Assembly: GCA_019925105.1 (NCBI GenBank)
Contig: JAHGAU010000017.1
Span: 1,054,001-1,118,000, forward strand
Reading direction: 5' to 3'
Length of the DNA: 64,000 nt
Source: Niebla homalea
Lineage: Eukaryota; Ascomycota; Lecanoromycetes; Lecanorales; Ramalinaceae
The position numbers and the translations under genes were made by a program. Positions 45,318-58,062 of this stretch are shown here, one piece after another. Below the pieces are notes generated by a model, which made no database searches, was not told where the DNA came from, and saw only the letters and a program-made list of their open reading frames with translations. The stretch's first letter is position 1. Each line of letters begins with the position of its first letter.

Positions 45318-45874
45318 TTTGAATTCTTTTGAAGGTGTGGAATGCGCGAAGGATTGTGAGAAAGGGATTGTTACGCGCTATATGAGAAGTTCAAATCAAT
45401 GTATCGTGTTTGTTTAGCTATCGAAGAAGATGGAGGTGCTGCCAGCAATTTGCACACGGGAGTCGCAAGCCCACTAAGCGACAGGCGCTAGTAGTTGACT
45501 GCCTACCCAGCCCTACGATACAACATAGCACAAAATAGCACAACAAACAGGTCTGCGTGGCTGCGTGCGGACTCTCCGCTTGCACCACTAGTAGCAACTG
45601 GTGCACTAGCTATGAGCTAGCTCAAGCTCGGAGTTAAGAATCCATGTGGTGGGTTCAGCCGCGATGACAAAAAAGATTGAAAACATCTTGAACCTTCTTG
45701 AGGCCACGTTTTCCCCAGTTCCAGCGGTGTCACCCTGTACTTTCTTCCCTTTTTTTTTGTCCCTCATTATTCAACCTACACCTTCGAGAATGCTTTGCCC
45801 GAGTCTCTCCCTACTATGCATCAGCCGATAGAGAACGGTGCAGTGCGCGACTATTCAGTCTTTACATTCTAAGT
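45318..45874. promoter_or_regulatory. Divergent promoter region, 14-3-3 and SERCA
   Basis: 557 bp between two start codons. Contains a 10-bp palindrome GAGCTAGCTC (45614-45623) and a T8 tract near 45750, followed by the pyrimidine-rich SERCA leader. The open frame upstream of the SERCA ATG shows no family similarity. Confidence 0.5.
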
Positions 45875-48800
45875 ATGGACTCAGCATACGTCTTGTCGAC
45901 AGCGCAATGTTTGGCAGAATTGGGGGTCAAAGAGCAGGTTGGGCTTTCAGAAGCGCAGGTCTCGAAAGCTGCCCAGAGGTATGGGCTTAACGTGCTACCA
46001 GAAGACCCGCCAACGCCTCTCTGGCAACTTGTATTGGAACAGTTCAAAGACCAGCTAGTCATCATCCTGCTTGGATCGGCTGCCATCTCCTTCATTCTTG
46101 CTTTGTTTGAGGATGGAGAGGGCTGGACGGCTTTTGTTGACCCAGCTGTGATCCTCACAATACTCGTCCTGAATGCCGTCGTTGGTGTCAGTCAAGAGAG
46201 CAGTGCAGAAAAGGCTATCGCTGCTTTGCAGGAATACTCGGCAAATGAGGCCAAGGTACTTCGAGATGGGGCCCTCAAGCGCATTAAGGCTGATGATCTC
46301 GTACCTGGTGACATCGTATCAGTCGCAGTGGGGGATCGTATCCCTGCCGACTGCCGACTTCTTTCGATTCAAAGCAACAGCTTTCAAGTCGACCAGGCAA
46401 TCCTGACTGGGGAAAGCGAGAGTGTAGGCAAGGACACCGAGACGCTGACGGATTCGAAGGCCGTCAAACAAGATCAGATAAACATGCTATTCTCTGGCAC
46501 TACAGTCGTCACCGGCCATGCTACCGCACTCGTCGTTTTGACTGGTCCCTCGACTGCCATTGGGGATATTCACGAAAGTATCACCTCCCAAATTTCCGAG
46601 CCCACCCCACTGAAGCAGAAGTTGAATGACTTTGGTGACATGCTTGCCAAAGTCATCACGGTCATCTGTGTCTTAGTCTGGCTCATAAACATCAGGCATT
46701 TCAACGATCCTTCGCATGGAAGCTGGGCTAAGGGGGCTATATATTACCTCAAGATTGCCGTCTCCTTAGGGGTAGCCGCCATTCCGGAAGGACTGGCCGT
46801 GGTCATTACCACATGCCTTGCTCTTGGAACAAGGAAGATGGCGGCTAAGAACGCCGTCGTGAGGAGTCTGCCATCAGTCGAGACCTTAGGAAGTTGCAGT
46901 GTCATATGCTCTGACAAAACAGGCACCCTTACCACCAATCAGATGAGTGTCAACAAGATGGTCTACCTTAATCAAGAAGGTACCGACCTCGAAGAACTTG
47001 ACATTCAAGGCACAACTTTTGCTCCGGAGGGCGGGATCCTCTACCAAGGTAAATACATGAACGATCTTGCAGCATCCTCGAATGCTGTCATGAGAATGAC
47101 CGAGGTCGCCGCCTTGTGTAATGAATCTTCATTGTCGTACGATGCCAAGCATGGAACATTCAACAATGTTGGCGAACCAACAGAGGGTGCGCTTCGCGTG
47201 CTGGTGGAGAAAATTGGTAGCCCTGACATTGCCGTGAATCAAAAGGCTCGATCCTTGCCAATCGAAAAACGCCTTCATCATACCAGCAGATTTTACGAAG
47301 ATAAGAATCCTCGTGCTGCAATCTACGAGTTCTCTAGAGACCGCAAAAGTATGTCAGTGCTAGTTGGCCACGGTGAAGAGCAGCGACTGCTTGTCAAGGG
47401 GGCTCCGGAGTCTGTTCTCGATCGATGTACGCATGTTGCGTTGGGCAAAAATGCAACCCGAGCACCTTTAGACTCCAAAAGGTCAAGCCTTGTCTCTGCT
47501 AAAGTCATTGAATATGGCAACCGTGGTCTTCGGGTCATAGCGCTTGCCAGTGTGGATGGAATTGGCTCGAATGAGTTACTAGGCACTGCAAAGAGCACAG
47601 CAGATTACTGTCAATTGGAGACTAAGATGACTTTGATCGGTCTGGTTGGCATGCTTGACCCTCCGAGGCCTGAAGTTGCAGAATCGATCTACAAGTGCAG
47701 AGAAGCTGGCATCCGTGTTGTAGTGATCACAGGCGATAACCAAAACACGGCTGAAAGCATTTGTCGACAGATTGGGATATTTGGGGAGAACGAGGATCTG
47801 AGGGACAAAAGCTACACGGGAAGACAATTCGACTCCCTTGATGAGAGCGCACAGCTAAGGGCCGCTCAATATGCATCGTTGTTTTCTAGAACGGAGCCGA
47901 TCCATAAATCGCGACTGGTTGATCTACTTCAGTCAAGTGGTGAAGTCGTGGCCATGACTGGCGATGGTGTGAATGATGCTCCAGCATTAAAAAAGTCGGA
48001 CATCGGCGTCGCCATGGGCTCCGGTACTGATGTCGCCAAACTCGCATCTGACATGGTCCTTGCAGATGACAATTTCGCGACGATAGAGATTGCGGTCGAG
48101 GAGGGTCGCTCCATCTATAACAACACACAGCAGTTCATACGCTATCTCATCTCTTCCAACATTGGAGAAGTTGTTTCGATTTTCTTGACTGCTGCAGCAG
48201 GCATGCCAGAAGCATTGATACCGGTACAGCTCTTGTGGGTCAATCTTGTCACGGACGGGCTGCCAGCTACTGCTCTATCGTTCAATCCTCCAGATCATGA
48301 TGTCATGCGAAGACCGCCTCGGAAAAGAGACGAGGCCCTTGTTGGCGGCTGGCTCTTCTTCCGCTACATGGTCATTGGAGTCTATGTGGGTGGTGCAACG
48401 GTCTTCGGATACGCGTGGTGGTTCATGTTCAACGCTGAAGGGCCTGGGATCAGCTTCTGGCAATTGTCACACTTCCATCAGTGCTCCGCCAAGTTTCCCG
48501 AAATTGGCTGCGAGATGTTCACGAATGACGGAGCCAAAGCAGCTTCGACGATTTCGTTGTCGATACTGGTTGTTATCGAGATGTTAAATGCCATGAACGC
48601 GCTTTCATCGAGCGAATCACTCATGACGCTGCCCTTATGGGACAATATGGTCCTCGTCTACGCCATCAGTCTCTCAATGGCCCTCCATTTCGCCATCCTC
48701 TACACTCCAGTATTGCAAACGCTTTTCTCGATTGTACCATTGAATCTGAGCGAATGGAGAGCTGTGTTACTGATAAGCATACCCGTCATGTAAGTTCATG

Positions 48801-48932
48801 AACCATCGCATTACCAATACTGGCGACCATGCGCTGACTATGACACACAGATTGATAGACGAGATTCTGAAATACATTGAAAGGAAGTTCTACCTTCCAA
48901 AACCAATAGAAAGACGCGCGAAGATAGAATAG
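45875..48932 (+). CDS. SERCA-type P2A calcium-transporting ATPase
   Basis: Two exons, 45875-48789 and 48851-48932, give 998 residues. The start [18 protein letters not shown] is followed by [20 protein letters not shown] (M1). Signatures: actuator TGES (LTGESESVG), M4 calcium-site [11 protein letters not shown], phosphorylation site DKTGT with Asp347, nucleotide-domain KGAPESVL, and hinge [18 protein letters not shown]5/M6 contain [18 protein letters not shown] and [16 protein letters not shown], matching SERCA calcium-binding helices and not the PMR1 or PMC1 groups. It pumps cytosolic calcium into the ER or a related store. An upstream extension of the frame is rejected because the ATG at 45875 begins the conserved N-terminus. 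The 61-nt intron interrupts the last helix region; the tail is ERRAKIE. Confidence 0.96.
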
Positions 48933-49382
48933 ACAGACCAACGGTGTTTTGAATAGGAATTGCATTGCAGCCAGACCTCCCTTGTTGAGCATCACTCTAC
49001 GAAGCACAGGCGTGAAGATATCGATTTGTTGCAAAAATGTCCTAATGAGAAGAGCCCGAAGGCCCCGCCCCTGAGCACCGGAGGACCAAGTGACCCCCAA
49101 CTTTTCCAATGACCACAACTATTTACTCTAAACCTTTTATAGCCAAAGTGTCTCTTAAACTCGAGTCTTTCATGAATTAAAGGGGGTACAAGATTGCGCA
49201 CGTTGCAATTTTTAGTGTTGTTGACGAGGACCCCTCGCCCCTGAGTCATGAGTGATGCCTGCAAGCTTACTAGAGCGGAACAGGGATAGCACAGATCGTT
49301 ATCGATAAATGGATACCGCTGCCCTCATTCTTATTGATCTACAAACTCCAGTCGTTTGTTCAAGGTCAATGTCCAAAAGGAA
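48933..49382. other. Intergenic region, SERCA to SNF2-RING gene
   Basis: 450 bp with the SERCA 3' end and the promoter of the next gene. No feature seen. Confidence 0.45.
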
Positions 49383-52300
49383 ATGAATTATTCTGTTGTT
49401 CGACTAGAAGCTGACGGTAGCTCCCCTCCTGGAAACGGAGTCCAAGATTAGATGGACTAACGCTTGGCAGAACCCGTCCCCAACGATTTATCCATCTACC
49501 TGAAGCTCGGGTCGCCCGAGACGAGAGCTACTGGAGGCGAGAATCAAGATGCTCCCAGAAAGCGACGCAAAATCGAAGCCCAACAGGCAAATACTGCAGA
49601 TGAAAGAGGACCTGATGCAATCACCCTGGCTCGTATTGACATGAATTTGGTACGAACATGACGTTACCCCCGGCCGTTGAATGTCCTTTCCTAAGACCGG
49701 TTTAACAACCATAGACCTTTCATCAACATGAGGGGTTTGCGCGCCCATCAAGAGCTCCACCTTCTGCAGAGGTCACCGGTCTTGGACGACCAGTCCTACT
49801 CTCAGGGTTTGACGAGCACAAAAGCAGTCTTCCGCGGTCCTCGACAGCTACCCTGCATCTTTCAACCTTAGACAAAAGCCCAATTTGCAAGATAACGCTA
49901 CATGGGCAATTTGATGACAAACAGGCTACAATCTTAAGACATGCTATGGCATTGTCAAAGCCAAGCCGTTATGTAACTTCTCGAAGCTCCTTCATCATCA
50001 CATTGGATCCACCCTCGCCCTCAGCAGCTAGCATCCTTTCAATGAGAATCACCTCAAGACTTCTTGTACCCAATGCGCGAAGCCTGCTAGAAAATCCGGG
50101 CCGTCCAAGTGGGCCTGACTTCCTAGACCTGTTCGGCCCTACATCTTTGGGCGACGGACGTCCCTGGTCCACCAAAGAGTTTTATGATAATGTCTACGTA
50201 CCCGATCGCAGAGAATATCCCTCGCTCGCCCCTATTGAAGGTTTACAGTGTGCACTGTATCCGTTCCAAAAAAGGGCCGTACAGTGGTTGCTGGGGCGGG
50301 AAGGCTTCTTGATAAGAGACGGCCCTGAGAAACCAAGGGGCTTCTTACATGGATTTTACCAGGCCCAAGATGCGGATGGTCGAAAATGTTTCTTCAGTCG
50401 TCTTTTTGGGTTGGCGACAACAGACATGGGCTTGCTACGAGAATCGCGACATGCTTTTACTGGAGGAATCTTGGCCGAAGAAATGGTTCGTCTGCTTCAG
50501 CCTGCGAATGTTGATCCTGCCCCAATCCGGCTCTGATAAACAATTGTCTGTAGGGCCTTGGTAAAACCGTCGAAGTGGTAGCGCTCATTTGCGCAAACAG
50601 GTTTCACGCAGAACAGGCTAGCTGCTCCCAGGAGAGCGTAATTAGATCGCCGGCAACGCTCATAATTACTCCACCGGCTATCTTGCAGCAATGGAAGGAT
50701 GAAATACGTACGCTGGCACCCGACTTAAAGGTGACCACATACGATGGAATGAGAATTGAAGCTAGTCAGAACGACGACGCAGAACTGATTCGTAAATGCC
50801 TTTCGAACGATGTGGTAAATCAATCTTGGAGACGTTCTACCCAAATTTGTCGCTTTCTCAGGAGTCTGGTATCGTATCAGGCAATGCTGACTCCACGTTT
50901 GACCTAGGTCTTGACCACATACTCCACGATTGCACGTGACATACATTATTCGGAAGCGCCAGTCAAGAATCTACGCCATGTCAAAAGATACAAGAAACGG
51001 CTTTCCCCACTTACACAAACCCTCTGGTGGCGCGTGGTGCTGGATGAGGCGCAAATGGTAGAGAGCGGCGTCAGTAACGCTGCAAAGGTAGCAAGTCTCA
51101 TTCCTAGACAACATGTGAGTCCTTTGGGCTACTCATATCCGTTATATGCCCCAACGTCTACCACAGCAGGAGTAATTGAGTGTCAAGGTCGAATGATGGC
51201 TTGGGCCCTGTTGGATTAAGGTCCCTGAAAGTCACTGTTTCAATATCAGCATGAATGACTGGACTCCTCAGACTGACTTCCCACATCGTGCAGGCCTGGT
51301 GTGTGAGCGGGACACCTGCCAAAAGCGCGAAGGACCTCCTCGGCCTCTTGACGTTCCTGCATTACCGACCCTACAGTGAAATGCCCACTATTTGGAGGCG
51401 GTTAGTTGGCCAACATAGAGACCTGCTCGGTGAGCTCTTCAAAGGGATTACCCTTCGGCACACAAAAGCCCAGATAAGGGACGACGTAGGCAAACCCAGG
51501 ACTTGTTTCCATTGCTCCAATCAATCGTCTGTGATCATTGATTCAAAAGCGATGACTGACTTCGAACTCTCTTTAGGTGGAGCTTCCGCTCCAGAAGCGT
51601 ATAGTCATTACTACTCCCTTCACTCCCGTAGAGGAACAGCATTATTCGGGCTTATTTCAACAGATGGCAGACGACTGTGCGTTTGACCTTGATGGTGGCC
51701 CCCTTCGAGAGGATTGGGATCCTGAAGATCCACATACGATTGAGACGATGCGTACTTGGCTTGCTCGGCTTAGGCAGACGTGTCTTCATCCGGAGGTCGG
51801 TAGCCGCAACAGGAAAGCTCTTGGTAGTAGCAAGGGCCCTCTGAGGACAGTGGCCGAGGTCTTAGAGGTCATGATTGAGCAGAATGAACTCAGTACGAGG
51901 ACCGAGCAACGCAATATTTTGCTTTCTCAGATCAGACGTGGGCAAATCCATGAGCATGCCGAGCAGAGTCAGTCCGCCCTTAAGATCTGGCAGCAAACCT
52001 TGGAGGAAGCCAGAATCATTGTACAAGAGAGTCGTCGACAGCTGCAGGTGGAGCTTGACAGGCTGGCCAAGAGTGAGTCAATAGCAACAAGTAAAACAGA
52101 GCAAGAAGCTCACTCGATGGCACGGACTGGGCCCCATCGCCAGCGATTACGTGCAGCCATCGAGATTGAGCATGTTTGTCTGTTCTTCATCGCTAACGCT
52201 TATTTCCAACTAAAAAGCCAGGAGGTCGCAAGGCAAGAAGAAGTAAATCACGACAACGATGGTAATGACTTGCTGGAAAAGCCCATGTCAGATGTCACTA

Positions 52301-54264
52301 AGGACCTTGAATCCCAGGAAGAGTTGTTTTACGACTTGGCCAAGGGTCTGCGAAGGGAGCTCTTGGTCGAATCTCGGGAAAAGGTTGACGCTACCGTGAA
52401 CAAGATCAAACAACGCCAAGGGTCCATGGTGCACATCCCGGCGATAGGGTCGATTAAGGATCACGGTGGCATTCAGGCACAGGCGCTGTATGAGCGTGTC
52501 ACAAGGCTGCTGGCAAGCGTGCAGGGTCAAGCAAATCACATCATCTTGTGGCGAAGCAAGGCCATTGAGCTACTGACACTGTCGTTAGTAGACGAGGACG
52601 ACTCGGATGTACAAGGCAACGAATATGAAATGTCGACAAAGCAACAGGACGAAGTATATGTCTATGTTGATGCTTTCCGAGCACTCGTCTCTGATCGCCA
52701 TGATGTCCTCACAGGCCAGGAAAATCAATTGATCAATCACGAAATGAAGCTGATCCTGAAAGAGGCCAAGGAAGGGCGTGGTCATTCGCCGCAGCTAACT
52801 GTCCAATTACTCGAGCAACGGCGGACGCTCAAGCCAGAAAAGGCCTGGGGCTCAGTCCGTGGTTTGATCTCGGAGCTTCGGGAACTCAAGACCAGACTGA
52901 GAGGCAGTGTTGAGCATTCAAACGCGAGAGCTGCCGCGGAGAGCTTGATCGTGAATTCCATCTTACAGCGTCTACATCAGATCAATCTCGAACAGTCCAA
53001 GGTCACCTCTGCATTGGACAAGGAAGTGGAACTTCTCAAGGAGGCCATGAACCTTCGACTTGACTACTATCGGCAATTGCAGGCTATTTCGGACACCGTT
53101 GCTCCTTTCGAGGAAGAAATGGATGACGAAACTCGTGAGGAGGCATTGACCAAGAAAATGGAATCGGAAGACCGCATGCGAGCCCGTCTCACAACCTTGA
53201 AGTCAAAGGGTCGATATTTGGAACATATTCGAGTGGAGGCCTCGGATACGCAATCTCAAAGAACGTGCATCATCTGCACCTCGACATTTGAGACTGGTGT
53301 CCTCACAAGCTGCGGTCACACCTTCTGCCCGGATTGCTTGCGGCTCTGGTGGGGACAACATCGAAACTGCCCGACCTGCAAACAGCATTTGAAAGCATCC
53401 CGCGATTTTCACCCGATTAGTTTCAAATCGACCACAATCGAAGAGGAGGAAGTGGACACGCCAGACAGCGTGGCCAAGACGACGGAGTCAAAATCGTCGG
53501 TCATCTACGCGGGCGTGCAAGAGTCAATCCTCACTCAGATCAAAGACATTGACCTGGATGGTTCCTTTGGCACTAAGATCGACAGCCTTGCCAGGCATTT
53601 GCTTTGGATTCGGCAACACGACGCAGGAGCCAAGTCAGTCGTTTTCTCGCAATATCGCGACTTCCTTGAAGTGCTAGGGAGGGCTTTCTCACAATTCAAG
53701 ATCAGCTACACGGGAATTGATAAGAAGGATGGTATTCAGAAGTTCAAGAATGACGAATCCGTTGACTGCTTCTTCCTCCACGCCAAGTCCCAGTCTCAAG
53801 GACTCAATCTCGTGAATGCTACCCACGTCATCCTTTGTGAGCCGCTCATCAACACGGCAATCGAGCTCCAAGCAATCGCTCGGGTGCACCGGATAGGTCA
53901 ACACCATGAAACGACTGTCTGGATGTACTTGGTTGAAGGCACCGTGGAGAAATCAATCTACAACATCTCGGTGCAGAGACGATTAGCGCAGCTCGGCCAA
54001 GTGCAGCAGGCCAAGGCGAACGGGCATGGCGACCAGGCAGTGGAAAATCAGATGGATGCTGCCAACAATTTGGAGATCGAGCAGACACCCATGTCCAGCG
54101 TGCTGACCAAGGGCTCTAGTGGTGGCGAGCTGGTCAAGAACGAAGATTTGTGGAAGTGCCTTTTCTCATCGAGACTGAAGCGGGCGGACGAAGTCTCGCG
54201 GCATGTTCCTATTGAAGTTGCGCATCATTTGGGGGCTGAAGCAGCTGAGGGGAGACAAGAATAA
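49383..54264 (+). CDS. SNF2-family ATPase with RING finger (SHPRH/Irc20 type)
   Basis: Seven exons: 49383-49416, 49471-49649, 49715-50485, 50554-50814, 50908-51114, 51294-51485 and 51577-54264; 1443 residues. Motif I GLGKT is at 329-333 (split from GGILAEEM by an intron), motif Ia LIITPPAILQQWKDEI, motif II DEAQ at 461-464, and motif III WCVSGTPAKS. A long helical insert rich in Glu/Gln separates the two ATPase lobes. Within it, at about 1112-1150, lies a C3HC4 RING (CIICTSTFE...CGHTFCPDCL...CPTC). The second lobe has SVVFSQYRDFLEVL, SQSQGLNLVNATHVIL and QAIARVHRIGQ. SHPRH and Irc20 are nuclear ATPases/ubiquitin ligases linked to recombination and PCNA modification; role here is inferred. The insert is far longer than in Rad5 proteins. 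Confidence 0.9.
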
Positions 54265-54668
54265 GATGTAAGAGATCATTTCTTGTGTATCAACCAACCA
54301 TATACGACCATCATGTAGAGTATAGCTACAACTTCTCTGCCTGGTCTAGAGCGCTGGACGAAAGAATGACCAGCAGTATTATAATGTCTTGTTACCGTAT
54401 TAAACCCCTAATTGCACATCTCGGGAGTACCGGATCCGTAGAAACCTTGGCCGTTGAAAGATGACGTCATGTACCTGAATATCAAAGTCTTGGGTTGCGT
54501 AAAGCCAGCGTCATTGCAGGACGAGTCCCCGTGCGAATGCGACCTGGAAACATTCACAAAAGACTCCCCTTGACAATGCGTCACTCAGAAGGGGCCAGGC
54601 TCATCAAGGTTGCTTAGCTCTTCCTGCGACATCTGGACACTCAACCGACGTATCGTTCTCATCTTATC
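54265..54668. other. Intergenic region upstream of the Sfk1-type gene
   Basis: 404 bp; the 3' end of the SNF2-RING gene and the promoter of the next. I looked for a tRNA around 54480-54560 and found no cloverleaf. Confidence 0.45.
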
Positions 54669-55713
54669 ATGGCCGTGGTAACAGCACTAAAGTATGCCTT
54701 CGTATGGATCCTACCTCTGATCAGTGCCGGCGTCTGGCTTGGTATGCTATCTATTCTCTCCCTTTCCTCCAAGCCCTTCCCATTCTCAGGGCGGTTGCAC
54801 GAGCGCCGCTTCCGCATCCGCCAGGATTCCCGCTCAGCGCTAGGATGATGACTTGCAGGGAGGGGGGAGGCGGCTGACGAAGGATGTCACAGGAATGCTC
54901 CTGGCCATGCTCATCGTCTGGGAAGTCGAAGGATCACCACACTATGGCTCCATGGCCTCGAATCAGAAGATTGCATACATCTCCGACATCGGCGCTCAGG
55001 GGCTCAAGCCCCTCTTCATCGCCGGTTGCTGTGTGACCACCGTCTTCCTGGACTTGAGCTTCGCCGCCGAGCGCTGGTTGAGGCATACCGGCCGGCTGGC
55101 CAAGAACCTCGGCCGGGTGGAGAAGGTCCTGAGTGCGCTGTCCATCCTGTTCGCCATCGCCGGCACCGCCGGCCTGATCTTGCTGTCCATCTTCGATACC
55201 TTGCGCCACCCCCATCTGCACGATGGTTTTCTCCTGCTCTTTATCGCCGGGTACGTCATCAGCGCCATCTTCATCTGCGCCGAGTATCAGCGGCTGGGGA
55301 TCCATTATCGGCAGCATCGGGTGTTGAGGTTCTCCTTTTGGATCAAGTTGATCTTCATCCTGTACGTCCCGGTCCCTGCTTCATTCTCATCACTATCCCG
55401 AGCTCTTGTATCGCTCAGCCTGCGCATGAGCTTCTAACAAGACTTGGATAGGGTCGAGGTTGCACTAGCGGTCGTCTTTGCCGCATGCACGTTCGACAAT
55501 CGGCCGAACGTCGGGGGGGTTTTCGAGTGGGTGATTGCCCTGGTCTTTACCTTCTACGTCTTGACGTATGTCATTGATCTTCTGCCCGCCAGTCGAGGTA
55601 GACAACAGCAGACGAATCGCGAGGTCCTGGGAAACGTGGAGATGGGCCATAGATATGTTCCCAATGAGGGCCAGACTAATGAGAGATCTCCCGCCGCTTC
55701 TCGACATTTTTGA
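54669..55713 (+). CDS. Frag1/DRAM/Sfk1-family membrane protein
   Basis: Three exons, 54669-54741, 54893-55361 and 55452-55713, give 267 residues. The order is membrane helix 1 (LKYAFVWILPLISAGVWLGM) running across intron 1 into LLAMLIVWEVEGSPHYG, then the family motif IAYISDIGAQGLKPLFIAGC, and further helices (LSALSILFAIAGTAGLILLS, GFLLLFIAGYVISAIFICAE, FSFWIKLIFIL, VALAVVFAACT and GVFEWVIALVFTFYVLTYV). The hydrophilic tail has RQQQTNREVLGNVEMGH. Yeast Sfk1 helps hold phosphatidylinositol-4-kinase Stt4 at the plasma membrane and affects lipid asymmetry. Intron 1 is long for this window (151 nt); intron 2 is 90 nt. Confidence 0.87.
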
Positions 55714-56039
55714 TCTCTGATATCCCCCCCTTACTGGGTCACTGTACATATGCCATTCAAGCTCCGTTCGGCCAAGCTTGCAGAATTCGAATGCCGAGTC
55801 AAATTTGCTATTTTGGGCTGAATGCCATAGTGCCGAAATCGAATCAAATGTTTCCAACCCTTACTCACCCAGGGAGGATGTGGAGTAACGGGTACACCTT
55901 TTGCATTGGAACTGATCATTGAAACGTAAATATTCATCATACAGATACAGGATTCATAGACCGGACCGCCTTTATGACACCGCAACACCTGCGCTAGATC
56001 AACTGCGACATAAGTTGCTCACATATCTTACTCAGCATA
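55714..56039. other. Convergent intergenic region, Sfk1-type and MFS genes
   Basis: 326 bp of 3' sequence between two stop codons. No feature seen. Confidence 0.45.
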
Positions 56040-58062
56040 CTACCAGATATGAAGCAACTGGAGGAGGTTGTGCTCATGAAAGAACGCCCGATCCCGTTTA
56101 CCGAAGATATCTATCGAGCGCATCAGCGTTTCAATCCTAGCTTAGGGCACTGCATGCAAATTGGGAACTTACACATCGGTATACTTAGGAGGCAGATTGC
56201 CAGCTGCACGCTTGCTAAAATGCAGAAAATTTTGTGTACGCCACCCGTCTTGAGCCAGTCATAAGCAGCGAACGTCAGCCCGAAGCTGAACATGTTCTTG
56301 AAAACGATCATGCAGGTGAAGGCTTCCACGGCAATGTCACCTAGCAGTTTCCCACGTTAGAGCTTCGCCATGGGGTAATGTATCCAACACTGGGACTTAC
56401 GATGAGCGTCGACAATGTAAAGTGCACTGGCTACAGTCCCGAGGACCATACCCATGACCACTAGGGCGAAGAAGAAGTCTGGCCAGAACCATCCATACCT
56501 AGTCACGTTCGCTCCGGTTATACCAAAGCCGTACAATCCCGCGCAGCCAAATACGAGCTGTGGTAGCACCAACACTATGCGGAATTCTGGCTCGTAACTA
56601 CCTTTGTTCCGTTTCGTCATCCATTTGGCGCTCCAGTCGGCCACCAGGCCGCTGGTGACGAATCCCAATATGGCACCTATGAAGGGGCCGGTGTACAGGT
56701 ACCCTGTCTGGACCTCATCAAACCACAGTGGCGGGCCAAGGAAGATTGCAGCCAGCACAACGCCTATCATTACCGTCCAGCCGATCATGGTTCCTTGGAT
56801 TAGGGTTGCCCAGAAAATGGCAGGCTGCAGGTAAAGCGGAAAGGGGCGGATGAGGAGTTTCCAGAATGAATGGTCAGTCTTCCGGCCATTGAACGGAAGG
56901 AGAGTCCGTAGATAAGGCGTCTTCACTGGGACCCCATTCTTCTCGGAAGTCTTAGCTCCTTGGTCAAAGGAAGTAGGATTCCTATTAGGGCTGGCCCGCT
57001 CGTCAGAGACGCTTTTTGGCAGTGAGCCAATCTGAGCGAGCCGCATATCCTGCTCCCCAGTGATGTCAGTGTTAAGGGCAGAAGCTCGGCGGTAGGCTGT
57101 CTCTGGACAATACAGAATGACGAAAGGTAACATGACGCCACTGAAGATGGCAATTAGGTAGAAGGTCCAGGACCAGCCGATGGAATGAGTAATCTTTCCG
57201 ACGAGAACCGCTAGAGGGACTGATAATCAGCGTCTCTGTGTTATCGGAAGTCATGAAAACAAGTTCTCGTACGTGTGAAGAATGCACCGCCGAACAGAGC
57301 AAGATTGGACAGAGCCATGCGCTTGCCCCGTTCCTGGATTAGGTCAGCTTCCTCATCCGTCTCAAGGGCCGAAGTTGAGTTCGTACATGGACGAAGTATA
57401 GGTCTCCCACGCTTGCATTGACCAGAGCCTCAAAAGGTGCCAGCCCAACACCCTGAACGATCCGTGCCCACAGGAGGCTCTTGTAATTGGTGCCAGACGC
57501 GCCACCCCAGGCGCTGCTGACAATAATGAGGATAGTGCCCAGCAGGTACAGATGCCTTTTGCCCCAAACCCTCGCACTTGCAACAAATACCAGGCCAGCG
57601 AAACCCACACCACAGAGGTGATAGCCAGTAAGAAGTGCCATTTGGGTGAAATTTCGCTCGAAGACCAAGGAAAGCGTAAGGGTGTTGGCAGCAAGTAAAG
57701 GGCTCAGCGTGGAGGCGATGACCGACGTGATGGAGAGTATGACCAGGATGGCGTCACGCTTCCATAATGGCCAATTCTGGCTCTCAGTCAGCGCCCGAAT
57801 ATTATCACTGCAGCTGGTGAAGACTGACGAGGGGATCATTCGGGTCATCGCTTGGTTGCGGCACTAGGATTGTTGGCACGGGGCCAGTTCTGTCGTATTT
57901 CAATCGCGATTGGCCTTGGTCGAGGGAGAGGGGCCTGCTGGCATCGTCGTAGACGTGAGAAGTTCCTATACTGGTGATCAGCAAACCAATCGAGCTCATC
58001 TGGCAGATTGTGCACAAACCTGGGACGTGAGCAGAACTCGTTTCAAGGACCCCAAGGGCCAT
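56040..58062 (-). CDS. Major facilitator superfamily transporter
   Basis: Seven exons on minus: 58062-58020, 57965-57829, 57776-57387, 57333-57273, 57219-56401, 56340-56173 and 56110-56040; 562 residues. The hydrophilic head ends SDDPNDPLNWPLWKRDAIL, the usual entry to helix 1 in fungal DHA1-like carriers. Then come ARVWGKRHLYLLGT (loop 2-3), RIVQGVGLAPFEALVNASVG (helix 4 motif), ERGKRMALSNLALFGGAFFT and PLAVLVGKITHSIGWSWTFY, the loop PETAYRR, six more helices, and a tail YIFGKRDRAFFHEHN. All donors and phases agree. Related proteins are often drug or small-molecule exporters, but the substrate is unknown. A CCG-N4-CGG palindrome sits about 205 bp before its start. Confidence 0.88.

Noticed and set aside
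45698..45874. N-terminal extension of SERCA upstream of 45875
   Set aside because: It starts at a non-ATG codon, is pyrimidine-driven and precedes the conserved P2A N-terminus, so it is leader sequence.
54480..54570. Possible tRNA-like stretch
   Set aside because: No T-loop GTTCRA motif and no complementary acceptor stem.
54853..54892. Start of the Sfk1-type protein inside the region before 54893
   Set aside because: Reading begins at a non-ATG codon in an intron; the spliced exon at 54669 supplies the missing first helix.
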